The notes under the pieces are model-generated. The model did no database searches, had not been told where the DNA came from, and was given only the letters and a program-made list of their open reading frames with translations. A DNA stretch of 64,000 nt. Origin: Euptelea pleiosperma. Lineage: Eukaryota; Streptophyta; Magnoliopsida; Ranunculales; Eupteleaceae. The translations under genes were made by a program, and so were the position numbers. Positions within the stretch are counted from its first letter, which is position 1. Each line of letters begins with the position of its first letter. This document shows positions 51,648-61,860 of the stretch, piece by piece. Where the stretch lies: NCBI GenBank assembly GCA_035048495.1, contig CM068546.1:18854435-18918434 (forward strand). Reading direction: 5' to 3'.

Positions 51648-51648
51648 C
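51604..51648 (+). repeat. (CA)n(TA)n microsatellite
   Basis: ACACACAC run of about 30 bp followed directly by a TATATATA run. Confidence 0.95.
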
Positions 51649-51719
51649 ATAGTTTGGACGAACTGTATTTAATCATTTTAGTCGGGTCCATCATGTATGT
51701 TTATATCATTTGATTGTGT

Positions 51720-51849
51720 GTGCACACTGATCCATGATGGATGATCTCCATGAATAGAGAATGAAGATCTCTTCAGTGAGATCTTCCATTTGTATTCTAT
51801 GTTTTATTTTCTTAATAAAATTATCATTACCTAGCAAAAAAAAAAAAGT
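51720..51849 (+). mobile_element. LINE-like 3' tail
   Basis: Ends TTTTCTTAATAAAATTATC, then ATTACCTAGC and a 12-base A run, the type of end seen on plant LINE 3' UTRs. No coding sequence left and no duplication identified. Confidence 0.45.
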
Positions 51850-53253
51850 GGAAGAATCTCTTTTAAGATATTGAAATTGTCAACAAAGTTGTCTAGGTCA
51901 TCTAATGGGCATAAGGTTTGGCTCACCATGAGATTTTGATATGTAGGAACCCCCTTTTTGCACACCTATGGTTTGATCCAACTTTATCTTGTTATCCGAA
52001 CCTTGTTAGAACCATCCTTTAGTCAATAGGAATTCGTACTCTTATCTTCTCGAGTCATTATGATACCCTTTAGAACTCTTAAAGCTTTAGAGCATAGATT
52101 TGATATGAAACTGATAGGTGTTCACAAAATGATTAGATTTTTAAATTTATATGCCTGATTTTAAAGAGACCAAATTCAGCAGTTTTTTAAGTCAATCATC
52201 TTTAAAAAAATTAGTAGTTTTATCATAATTGGATCTCTCGATCTTAAGAACATTAGGTTTTTTTAATAGTTTCCAAAAAACCAAATTTTGAGAATTTTAC
52301 ATGTAATGATAGCCATTTATTGTCAGATGACCTTGAAATATCTTCCATTGAAAAGAAATCAATTCCAATTTCCAATTACACCAATTTCATGAGATTCAGA
52401 TATTGAAATAGACTTTTCTTAGTGAAAGGATCAAAATATCCCTAAGTAGCACTTGATCATAAGTTTCCAACATCAAAAGTGATTTCTGACTTCATACCTG
52501 AATATCTTATGAAAAAAGTTTGAATTCCCATATCTCAGTCTTTGGTCAAAATTGATAAAACCTTAAATATTCTCTTGCTCGTGGGCTTGATTTCCCCAGA
52601 GTTTCAGTTCAATTTGACTTTTCGGAAGTTTCAAGACTTTCTCAAGCATTTCCGAACTTTTAAGAACTTAAAAGACATTCGTCAAGGTTCTAGATCATGG
52701 ATAAGTGATAAGAGTTGCAATTCGTCTTGAACTTGAGTTGATATTACGGAGTTTAATAAAAAGTAATCACCTTGGCTATAGTCTAGAAGGCTTATCTTTG
52801 CAAGAATCTTATATCTTTCCATAGATCACGCTTAAAAGCTATTTTAGTCTTTCAAAACTTTCATCTAAATCCTAGAAATCAATCCTAATCCAACCCAAAT
52901 CAATTCTAACCCTTGAGGTACTTCCAAAAATCTATAAATACGCAAACCCTCATTTACTCAAAAGATGAGAGCACTCAAGAAGAGCTAAGATAGGGATTGG
53001 GCCAAGGTTTGATTCATGGTCCAACATTTTGGAGTAGCACGGTGTGGCGTTGGTGTAGCCATCAACTGCACAAGGAAAAATTCTATCCCTTTCCCTTTCA
53101 CTTCTTAGTATTAGCATAGCTTAATTTATGTTATAATGTAATAGTTTCTCTAATTACTTTAGTAGATAGTAGTATGAGATAATAGACCCTAGATTGAATT
53201 AGTATCCTAGTCCCCTAATTCCTTAGTAGAGACCGATCTAATTGGACGATTAT
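51850..53253. other. intergenic sequence without recognised genes
   Basis: A+T-rich. No conserved coding sequence or bounded element found. Confidence 0.4.
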
Positions 53254-54530
53254 TGTAACACCCTTAATTTTTCTTGACCCGAATTGATATGAACCCTACT
53301 ATAGGTCCATATTGTTTAGTTGCTTGAAACCCATTAAGGCTATGGGTTGGATTGTTGGAGTAAATTAAAAACTTTTTATGGGCCAACAATTGATAGTGAA
53401 GATGTCATATTGTTACATTTATGAGTTTGTTTACTCGTTTGATAATAATTTTATATGTGGGGGTAAAATAAGAAATTTACATATAAGGGCATTTTGGTAA
53501 TTTTTGCTACATAGTGGTAAGTTAGTAATTTCATCATTTCATTAACATTAAATCATAATTGGTAGGGATAATTTAGTAACTCTATAAGGAATTAACATTA
53601 AACAATAATTGAAGGGTATTTTAATAATTTTATAATAAAGTGTATTTTTGTAATTTCACTTTAAGGCGTAAATTTGTATTTTCATATTGGAGAATAACTG
53701 AAGCATTTACTGGGCTTTATTTTGGGCTAAATCGATGGGAGAGAGTCAAATTCAGAATTTTATTATTTTTGACAAATTTCCTTTTTGATACAATTAGTTT
53801 CTAAGGGGCATAATATTTTACTCAGGTATTGATTTAGAATCCATCAAATGTTCTGAAAAGTTTGTTTAAAGATCTATAATATCTATTTCACATATAATTG
53901 TGAACTCTTGATGTTTTGGACCTCAAAAATAGAGTTGAAATTTGAATATTATATTAATTACGAGATTTAATAACTTAATTTAATGAAAAACAAAATTTAA
54001 AAAATACGTGGGCTTTAACCATGTCTATGCTAAAACTTACTTTTCATAAATTGATAGGGTTAAGTTAATTTTTGAAACATTCGTAATTAAATTATTTAGA
54101 GATTTGTACACCTACGATAATTTGAAATGAAAAAAGAAACATAGTAAGAGGCTTTTAGAAACCTATTTGAATTTGGTAAGAAAGAGACTTTAAAAACCTA
54201 ATTGAATTCCCTTTTTTCTCTTAAAAACTTTACTTTTGCAAACCTTAGAGAGAAACAAATTCAGCAACTTTTAAGAGAATATCTAGAAGAAAAAAAGGCA
54301 CAGAAAGGAAGATAACAACGATTCTCATCTTTTTTCTATAGTACTAGGGTGTTTTTTGCAGGTAGGATCCCACCTTCTTTCATGATTTTGCTGTTTATAC
54401 ATGCTTTCAACCTATGTTCTCTTCGATGCTTATTATGATGATTTTTTCATTTTCATTCCCCATCTTTTAAGTTTGTTTTTATGCATGTTAATGAAATTCC
54501 ACCGGTCCGTTCTCTTTAACTTAATATACC
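53254..54530 (+). repeat. possible Ty3/gypsy LTR-type sequence
   Basis: Begins TGTAACACCCTTAATTTTTC, a start typical of Tekay/Del-type gypsy LTRs (family knowledge), followed by long A+T-rich non-coding sequence. No primer site or pol was found, so this would be a solo or broken LTR. Confidence 0.35.
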
Positions 54531-54589
54531 TAGAAGGGGGGGTTGATTAGGTATTTAAATTTAATAATACCTATACAGTTTTACTGGTC

Positions 54590-56152
54590 TATGGTATGGG
54601 GATAAAATCTCATGCCTTGATTATTTGAAAAATATTATCACAACCGACTCAAATTAAATATACCTCCGTGGTATATTGTCTTTTTATCGTTTGATCTAAT
54701 CAGAATATAATGCGGAACACAATCAAACAATCACACAAGACAATATATTTTTACATAAAAACCTTAGCCAAGGAAAAACCACGGGACCGCGTCTAGACGG
54801 AAAGTATCATTAACTGAAAAGTTAAACGAAACAAAGGTTACCTACGCAGCACCATTGCAAATACAACATACAACCTTAGCCAATGCCCACTGCCGATGCG
54901 TCCACGTCATCTGAATTAACGCCACGAATCCACGCGCGCCCTTCTAGCCAAGAAGCCTTATCCGCTTGTTCAGTTTGGTACACCCCAACCCTACTTTCGA
55001 CCGGCTCCTCCGATCTTAATTCTCAACACTCCTGCCTTTGCAGAAGGTAAATGATTCAGTACACCCTGAACCCAAAGTTGCTCAAAAGGTGTTTGAGTCA
55101 CACTGGTACTCTCAGGCTTACTAGGTTAAATATAGAAGTAGAAAACCTAGGCTGAGTAAAGATCAAGCTCTTGGCTTTGATTGAGAAGAGAACAAGCTCA
55201 CAAGATGTGAATGAAAATAAGCTTCTTGCTCTTCGAAATGGACACTCTACTAAATATAGCTTTTGTTTCTCTCTCTTGAAGATTGAGTCACTCTGTGTCT
55301 CTGTATGTGTTTAGAGAAGACATAGAGGGGTTATATTTATAGAATACCAAGACCCTGAGTCGTGTGGAATGTGGGATAATGGAACCATGAATTTCGGATT
55401 TGATAAAACCGATTCTGTTCAAAGTTCAATCGATTGTACACTTAGTCCAATCGATTGGGTCATGTCCAATCGATTGGGGACAAGTGTCCAATCGATTGGG
55501 CTAAATAAGTTTTCTGTTCCGAAGGCACCAATTGATTGCACAGGGTTCTCCAATCGATTTGATATTTATAACTTTCTGTCTCGAAGACTTCAATAGATTA
55601 ATCAGAGTCTCCAATCGATTTGACATTTATAACTTTCTGTCCTGAAGACTCCAATCGATTAATCAGAGTCTCCAATCGATTTGACTCAGAAAGATTTTTG
55701 TCCCTTAGTCTCCAATCGATTACACAGTGTCTCCAATCGATTGGACTCAATTATGTTTCTGCCTCGTAGTGTCCAATCGATGACACAGTGTCTCCAATCG
55801 ATTGGACTTTCCCACTAGTCAATAAAATTGACTTTGACTCGGGTTTGTCCAATGACTAAGTCAGACTATTATATTTTGTTCATTTTAATCAACTCTTATG
55901 GCCACTAAGTCATATACCTTCCTAATCTAGCATACACGATTGTTAACTGACAAATCAGCAGTTACTCAGATGACTCATGTCGTCAACCGTCTGATTCTTG
56001 CTGTCTCTGTCTTTTAGTCTTCACGTAGTTGGCGAAGTAAGCATATCACGACATCTTCACGCTACACTAGTGCTCGTAGGAACGGTTACAAGAATATTTT
56101 TATGTTAAACGGAATCTTTGTCAAATTGAATATGAAAATATTCCTTATAGTT
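54590..56152 (-). repeat. large LTR (family S), inverse of the fragment in copia-3
   Basis: The right part (55860-56152) is the reverse complement of 36336-36560. Next inward is a CCAATCGATTGG array (55420-55810), then a TATA-type box (reverse complement of TTATATTTATAGAATACC at about 55330) and about 700 bp of leader-like sequence. On the minus strand this reads U3, promoter, R-U5, as in one long LTR of about 1.5 kb. The left end was not fixed. Confidence 0.6.
55420..55810. repeat. array of CCAATCGATTGG palindromes
   Basis: About a dozen intact or worn copies of the perfect palindrome CCAATCGATTGG at irregular 25-60 bp spacing (for example TCCAATCGATTGGGG near 55465 and TCCAATCGATTGGACT near 55735). 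The same motif clusters at 36680-36870 in the other family S copy. Confidence 0.85.
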
Positions 56153-56224
56153 AATTCATGAAAAATATTTTGATATAGTTATGCATGTTTAGATTTAGAT
56201 ATTTTGATCCATGAAAAAAAAAAT

Positions 56225-56400
56225 AGAGTCAAGTCGCAAGTTGACTCGGAATCTGCTACACAATGAGTCAGATCGCGAGTTAACTCAGCGATCTGACTTA
56301 GATTTGGTCACAGTGTGTCAGATCGTGAGTTGACTCAGTGATCTAGTTACAGTGAGTCAGATTGTGAGTTAACTCAATGATTTGACTTAGACCTCATCGG
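56225..56400. repeat. three hairpin-forming repeat units
   Basis: In unit one, AGTCAGATCGC (56266-56276) pairs perfectly with GCGATCTGACT (56288-56298) across the loop GAGTTAACTCA, which itself contains the palindrome GAGTTAACTC. Two further worn units follow at about 40-50 bp spacing (GTGTCAGATCGTGAGTTGAC and GAGTCAGATTGTGAGTTAAC). Confidence 0.8.
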
Positions 56401-56853
56401 TTTGAATGTTTTTTTGTTTTGAAATTGGTTCAAGGCTTTATCAGTCTCTGTTTCAGCCCAAATTTGGTATGCTGGGGTTTTGGACCATTTCAGATCTGTT
56501 TATGATGTTTTCAGATCCAAATTCGGACTAGATCATGTAGTTCCAGAACAATTGGTATTAAACCAATGATCTTTACATGACCTATTCTAGAGTTTTTGTG
56601 ATTCATTTTCAGTCCCATTTTCTATTGTTCAGGAATTTCTCACTAAATATCATGTATCAGTTTTAAAAAGTTTTAGATCCATTTATTATAATTCAATAGA
56701 AAAATATCATTTTATGATCATAATTATGTTTTTTTTTTTGCTTAATTATCTCTTGTTAATCACTTGATAATATGTATGGCATAATATATTTGAGATCTTA
56801 CAACATGTTTGATTATTAAATGATACATATTATTGAAAACATTATATATATAT

Positions 56854-57204
56854 ATAGAATGACTAATGGAATTCTTACTAATATTCTTACTAATGGACAT
56901 GGGGTCCACATGCGGATGAGTTTTGGTGATAATAATCTTCTTAATGTGGATATCAACCACACAAAAAATCAGTCCATTCCAACATTTGTAGCCTTGTGAA
57001 AAGTAGATTGCAAATTGAAAAGTTTTGGACCATCCATTTTCACCGTTAAATTTAGGTCCGTAATTGGTAGGGTTAGAAGTTTTAAAAATTACTGATTTTT
57101 GGTGAGGAGATCACCCTCACCAAAACTCATCCCTTAACTCATCCGCATGTGGGCCCCACGTCCATTAGTAAGAATATTAGTAAGAATTCCATTAGTCATT
57201 CTAT
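56854..57204. mobile_element. MITE with about 60-bp terminal inverted repeats (351 bp)
   Basis: The left end ATAGAATGACTAATGGAATT runs through CTTACTAATATTC and CCACATGCGGATGAG. The right end is its inverse (CTCATCCGCATGTGG ... GAATTCCATTAGTCATTCTAT). The left flank is a TA run and no clear target duplication was found. The interior has no ORF. A worn relative lies at 32915-33035. Confidence 0.82.
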
Positions 57205-57689
57205 CCCAGCCCTATATATATAAATTGTGCATGTGTCTCAAGTTAATTATTGTTGCATGATATGTATATGTTGTGGGATTCATTCAGGGAAATTGGATTA
57301 TTTCTTGGCAATACTAAGCACAAATATTGTTGAAATTTGAGAGAATGTCTAGTCACTAAAGTGGCACATTCATAAAAAATTTCAATTGTTCTTGGGGCCA
57401 AGTGGTAACACTATTTATAAGTCTCCAGTAAAGTTATAGGATTGTGTATGGCGTTTGGGTAAGACAAGCAATGATCAAGCCCAAAGGTGGGTCCAAGGAA
57501 AGATTGTTATATGCAAGGTTGATCTCATTCAGAGTTGATTGTTTTGAGACACTGTATAATTGACTCCGGAAAGTTTAATTGCCTTCCCCATCAATTCAAC
57601 CATGTGGCTAGCTATATTTATCCTTATTTGCCAGTGATTGTTTATGTTGTTGTTTACAACACCTTGGTTCCTTGTCTTGTGTGAAGGGC

Positions 57690-58680
57690 CTGACTGCTCG
57701 GTCTAATTTCTTAGACTGGAAAGATGAAATTATGTTCAACTTAGGACTAGGGGATTTGGACTTAGCCTCTAGGTTAGATGAACCACCTAAAGCCACAACA
57801 ACAAGTGGTGTAGAGGTGAAAAAGGAATGGTAAAAATGGGAGAGGTCCAATTGTCTTAGCCTGATGTACATTCACATAAGAGGTGCCATTCCTAAGGACT
57901 ACCTTAAGGCCTTGGAAGAACACTTTACAGTCTCAACTAAATCACTGGCTAGCACTCTCTAATGACCCAATTAGTAACCATAAAGTACGATGGCCATAAT
58001 GGTGTGCGAAAGCGCATATCATGAAAATGGCTGAATGACTTTTTTTCCTACGCAATTTGATGTCTTTAAGACAGAATTGATCAGCATGTGTTCCCAAGAG
58101 GATGAGCGAATTCGACAGGATAAGCGTTAGGGATCAGTCAAGAAAAATAACAAGATCAAGAATTCTAGGAAAAGGTTTAAGAAAACTGCAGAATTTGGAT
58201 CTAGTTAGACACATAAGCCTGGGGGGAAAAAGAGTGTGACATGCTTTGTTGTCATAAGCGAAGCCACATGAAAAAGGATTAATTGCTTTGGCTATAAAAG
58301 CTTGGCTAGCGAAGACAGGTAGCACCCAATGTCTAGTGTGTTCAGAGTCTAATTTAGCCATTGTTTCACCTAATACTTGGTAGATAGATTCGGGAGCAGC
58401 CACTATTCATATTTCTAATTCCATGCATAGATTCATAACGAGCTGAAAAATCAATCCCAACCAAAAGATACTCACCATGGGTAATGGGGTAGAAGCTAAA
58501 CTCAAAGCTATTGGACTTGTTCGCTTATTTCTCAGTAATGGTTTTGTTCTTGATTTAGAAGATACTTTATATGTTCCTTCCATGTCTAGAAATTTGATTT
58601 CTGTATACAAACTTGACAAGTTGAACTAAGAATTTCGTTTTCGTAATGGTAATGTCAGTTTCATTTTTGGCATAAGTCTT
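57690..58680 (+). mobile_element. Ty1/copia gag-protease remnant (copia-5)
   Basis: Gag start region: NFLDWKDEIMFNLGLGDLDL, ASRLDEPPKA, WERSNCLSLMYIHI. Further on are remains of a zinc knuckle (CFVVISEATKKD, cysteines altered) and a protease with IDSGAATIHISNSM, MGNGVEAKLKAIG and LEDTLYVPSMSRNLIS. This is a different lineage from copia-1 to copia-4 (MGNG and LYVPSMSRNLIS type). Cut off before the pre-integrase. Confidence 0.8.
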
Positions 58681-58681
58681 G

Positions 58682-58683
<2 letters not shown>

Positions 58684-58723
<40 letters not shown>
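58684..58723. repeat. 40-base T run
   Basis: Uninterrupted T homopolymer directly after the copia-5 remnant, possibly the tail of an antisense retroposon. The 58725-59030 sequence that follows was not identified. Confidence 0.9.
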
Positions 58724-58726
<3 letters not shown>

Positions 58727-59039
58727 GTTTTGGTGTAATCGGTGGAGACTCCAAAAGTTCTCAAATAAATTGTAGGAAAGTTTACCACAGAGCAAATTGT
58801 TCACAGACTAGCCACTAGGGAGGGAACCGAGAAGAGAGGCTGCTATTTTTTTAGACAAAAAACATGAAAATGATTGGCTACAGTCAACAAAAACCTTCCA
58901 AAAAAGAAGTAGAAAGGTTATTCACTTGATCATTGTCAATGGGTCTTGAGCTATGTACCATCCAAGATGTAGGGGCAACAATAATTTTTGGTGGGCGATG
59001 TGGTAGCCCATTAAAGATGTTAAAGGGCCCATTAATTGC

Positions 59040-59826
59040 ATATTTTTGACATACCCCCCCATGATTTGAAAAAGCTGACATACCCCGGCCCCTATGACTC
59101 GGTCCACTGTCATTTGACCAGTGTTGATCCGAGTTGACTACCAAATTTTGTATTAATGGACAAAAGTGCCATTGTCTTCAACCTTAGAACAAGGGTTTGG
59201 GTTTGGGCCAAAACCCCAAATCAAACATGAAAAGAGGAGATTAAAAATAAGAATAAAAATAAAAACCATTGTTGGTAAATTTAAGATTTTTTATTTTTTT
59301 TTTATTTTTATGAATTAAGCGAAGATTGAAAATAAAAAACCATAAAATAGATAAAACTCAAAAGGGAATGCAATTTTTTCTTAAAATTGAGAGAACCCAT
59401 CTTTCCAAAATCCATGTATCAAAAGCTTAAAATCTAAATTACTCTTATTCTTGTTTTTCATTTTTATTAATGAAATTTTTAGAAATATAATTATATGCTT
59501 TATTTTTTTTTTCTTCAAAACTGAGTTTTAAATTGTTGCTGGAGTAGTGGTCGGCTGGCCATGAGACTCCGGTGGGTTGGTCACCGGTGATGGACGGCCA
59601 ACCCATTGGAGTCTCTTGGCTGGTTGTCGTCCATAGCCGTTTGATTTGGGGTTTAGGTTTTAGCCCAAACCCTTGTTCCAAAGGTGAAGACAAGGGTGTT
59701 TCTGTCATTTAATACAAAATTTGGTAGTCAACTCGAGTCAACACTGGTCAAATGACAGTGGACCGAGTCATAGGGGGGTATGTCAAATTTTCAAAATAAC
59801 ATGGGGGGTATGTCAAAAATTCCCTA
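59040..59826. mobile_element. long-terminal-inverted-repeat element (arms about 185 bp)
   Basis: The left arm 59042-59227 (TTTTTGACATACCCCCC ... CCCCAAATCAAAC) is the inverse of the right arm 59637-59820 (GTTTGATTTGGGG ... GGGGGGTATGTCAAAAA). The middle of about 400 bp has no recognised protein. Arms this long recall Mutator-like or fold-back elements. No 9-bp duplication could be confirmed. Confidence 0.75.
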
Positions 59827-59957
59827 AAAACAAATAGCCTTTTTTTCCCTGAAGGGCACACTAATTGCATGGATGGGCTACAAGGAGAGAAGGGTGTAGG
59901 AATTTTTATGCATGGAAATCTCAGACGGAGCAAAAAAAAAATAGTTTTTTTTTTCCT

Positions 59958-60240
59958 GAAGGGCCCACTAATTGCATGGATGTTTAGCTTATACCTTGGT
60001 GGATATACACACCAAAAATGATCTTGATTGATGATTTCTAGTTTTAGTACCCAAAAACATGCTTAAATCAACGGCTAGAACTATTTAGGCTGATTTTTGG
60101 AATAAATAAAATTTCCCTCCCTCCGAGGAGGTTCAACAAAAAAAAGCTGATTTTTGTTGTGTATATTCATATAGATATCAAGGGGTGGGCTAAATATCCA
60201 TGTGATCAATTGGCCTAAGAAAATGCACTATGTAGGGCCA
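59958..60240. repeat. worn fold-back element related to 37780-38410
   Basis: GCATGGATGTTTAGCTTATA at the left and GGTGGGCTAAATATCCATGT at the right are imperfect inverses, and GCTGATTTTTG segments lie between. Same GGATGTTTGGCCCA-type arm as in intron 7. A LINE tail is nested in it. Confidence 0.55.
60089..60156 (+). mobile_element. tail-only LINE micro-insertion (46 bp) with 11-bp duplications
   Basis: GCTGATTTTTG at 60089-60099 and 60146-60156 encloses GAATAAATAAAATTTCCC, a short G/C stretch and TTCAACAAAAAAAA. The AATAAA signal followed by an A run is a LINE 3' end with nothing else. Confidence 0.68.
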
Positions 60241-60404
60241 CTAATAAATCTTTGACGACGGACACAGACCACGGTATGAGCCACATGTCATACTCTTTGA
60301 AAACACTGATCGCGTACTCTTGGAAACCATCGTAACCGTTGGATTGGAGTCTTTTTATAGGTTGATTTTAACCGACGGATATCTAAACTTATTTGGGGCA
60401 TGGT

Positions 60405-60560
60405 TTAAAAAATGGCCATTATAAAGAAAATAACAGCCCTTATAAAAGATTCAGACCTCCCCCTTATGTACCATTTTAACGCTCAGAAAATAATGGCCAT
60501 TATTTTGGTTATAACTGTCGTTATTTTTCTGTTATAATGAAAATAACAAGTGTTATTTGA
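60405..60560. repeat. short inverted-repeat element rich in AATGGCCATTAT
   Basis: Begins CATGGTTTAAAAAATGGCC and ends ATTTGATGAAATCCATGG, with inverted TAATGGCCATTAT and ATAACA motifs inside. Possibly a worn MITE; borders uncertain. Confidence 0.4.
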
Positions 60561-61109
60561 TGAAATCCATGGTAAATTATATTGACACTCCAAAGTTTTC
60601 CATGGGCACCTATTTAATAAAGGCACTCACCCCGTTTTAAAACAAATTAGTGGGCACCCCCATTGCTTAAAGGCACCCCACCCATCCAAAACCAAAGCAT
60701 AGGGTTGTTTAACCCTTTATTCCTCCAAGCAGTACTACTACCCATCTTCTCCCACTCCAACACCGGCAACATTGCCCAGCGACATTACATCATCCGGTGA
60801 CACTACACCGTCTGACCGCCATTCCGATGAGTTTAACTTGTTTTCTTTTTATAGTTTGATTTCCAACCGTTCCCCATTCTTTTCTTTTTTGAGTTTTTCT
60901 TTAGTTTTGTCAGCTGGAAATTCAAAACTCAATCATACAACCATTCTCTTATTCTGATGATTTTTCCTTTTTTCCAACCATTCTAAGAATCCAAAGGTGG
61001 TGATGGTGCTGAAGTGGCATTCACTTTTAGTCAAAGCAAAACCACTGTTGGATTCTCTGAATCCACACCCGAGAAGGGAAATGAAAATGAAGTCCCGATG
61101 TTTGATAAA

Positions 61110-61270
61110 ATACCTCAAAGGCTTTGGTTGGATCCAACCGACATTACTAAAACAGCTTTGGTTGGATCCCATCGACATTAAGAAAAACTCACTCAGACTT
61201 CCTTAGTATTGGTTGGATCCAATCAAAATTAAGAAAAACTTAATTATGGTTGGATCCAACCGACTTTTGC
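61110..61270. repeat. four TTGGTTGGATCCAACC palindrome units
   Basis: TGGTTGGATCCAACCGACAT at about 61124 and near copies at about 61160, 61210 and 61248, spaced about 35-50 bp and separated by ACATTA-AGAAAAACTCA-like text. A single related GATCCAACCAAAAT lies at the window end (63970). Confidence 0.7.
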
Positions 61271-61679
61271 TAATAAAATTCGGTTTAGTTCTTTTTTTTT
61301 AACACCACAATGGTTGTTCTCCTTATTAGGCTACAATAATGGGAAGAAATCCTACTGAGCCACTCGCTCCTGAAGCATCAAAAAATTGGTACGCTCCCAC
61401 AGTGGCCCATATATAGAAAGCGTCTTAGGGAATCCCAAGAGAAGTCGTCAATAAGAGATGTGAGTTTTTTTTGGAGTTATAGAGATTGCTTTCATCCATA
61501 TTTTCCTCTAATGTTGCCTTTTGATTTAATTTTAATATAAACTAACTATGTTGTATTATATTTAGGTTGTCGAAGAACCTTTGATATCTGCAAGGCAAGA
61601 AAGTCAAACTAGGACCCGAGAGGTCCAATAGTAGCAGAAGAGCCAGTCCGAGATGATCCTACCTTGATATCTACACCTT

Positions 61680-61821
61680 TTTCCAACAAATCACCTTGCT
61701 TCAACCTCTGCACCACAAAATAGTCAACCTCCCGTTGGGGATGAATTCATCTTGGAAGAAGACCCAATCCCTAAAGGAGCTATTGGAGGTCCCAAAGACC
61801 CATCAATCGTAAAAAGCTTCA

Positions 61822-61860
<39 letters not shown>

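Noticed and set aside
55420..55810. Regularly repeated palindromes as a CRISPR-like array
   Set aside because: Plant nuclear DNA; repeats are only 12 bp with irregular spacing, lie in an LTR, and have no cas genes.
58567..58788. Lysine-rich minus-strand ORF
   Set aside because: Created by the 40-base T run.
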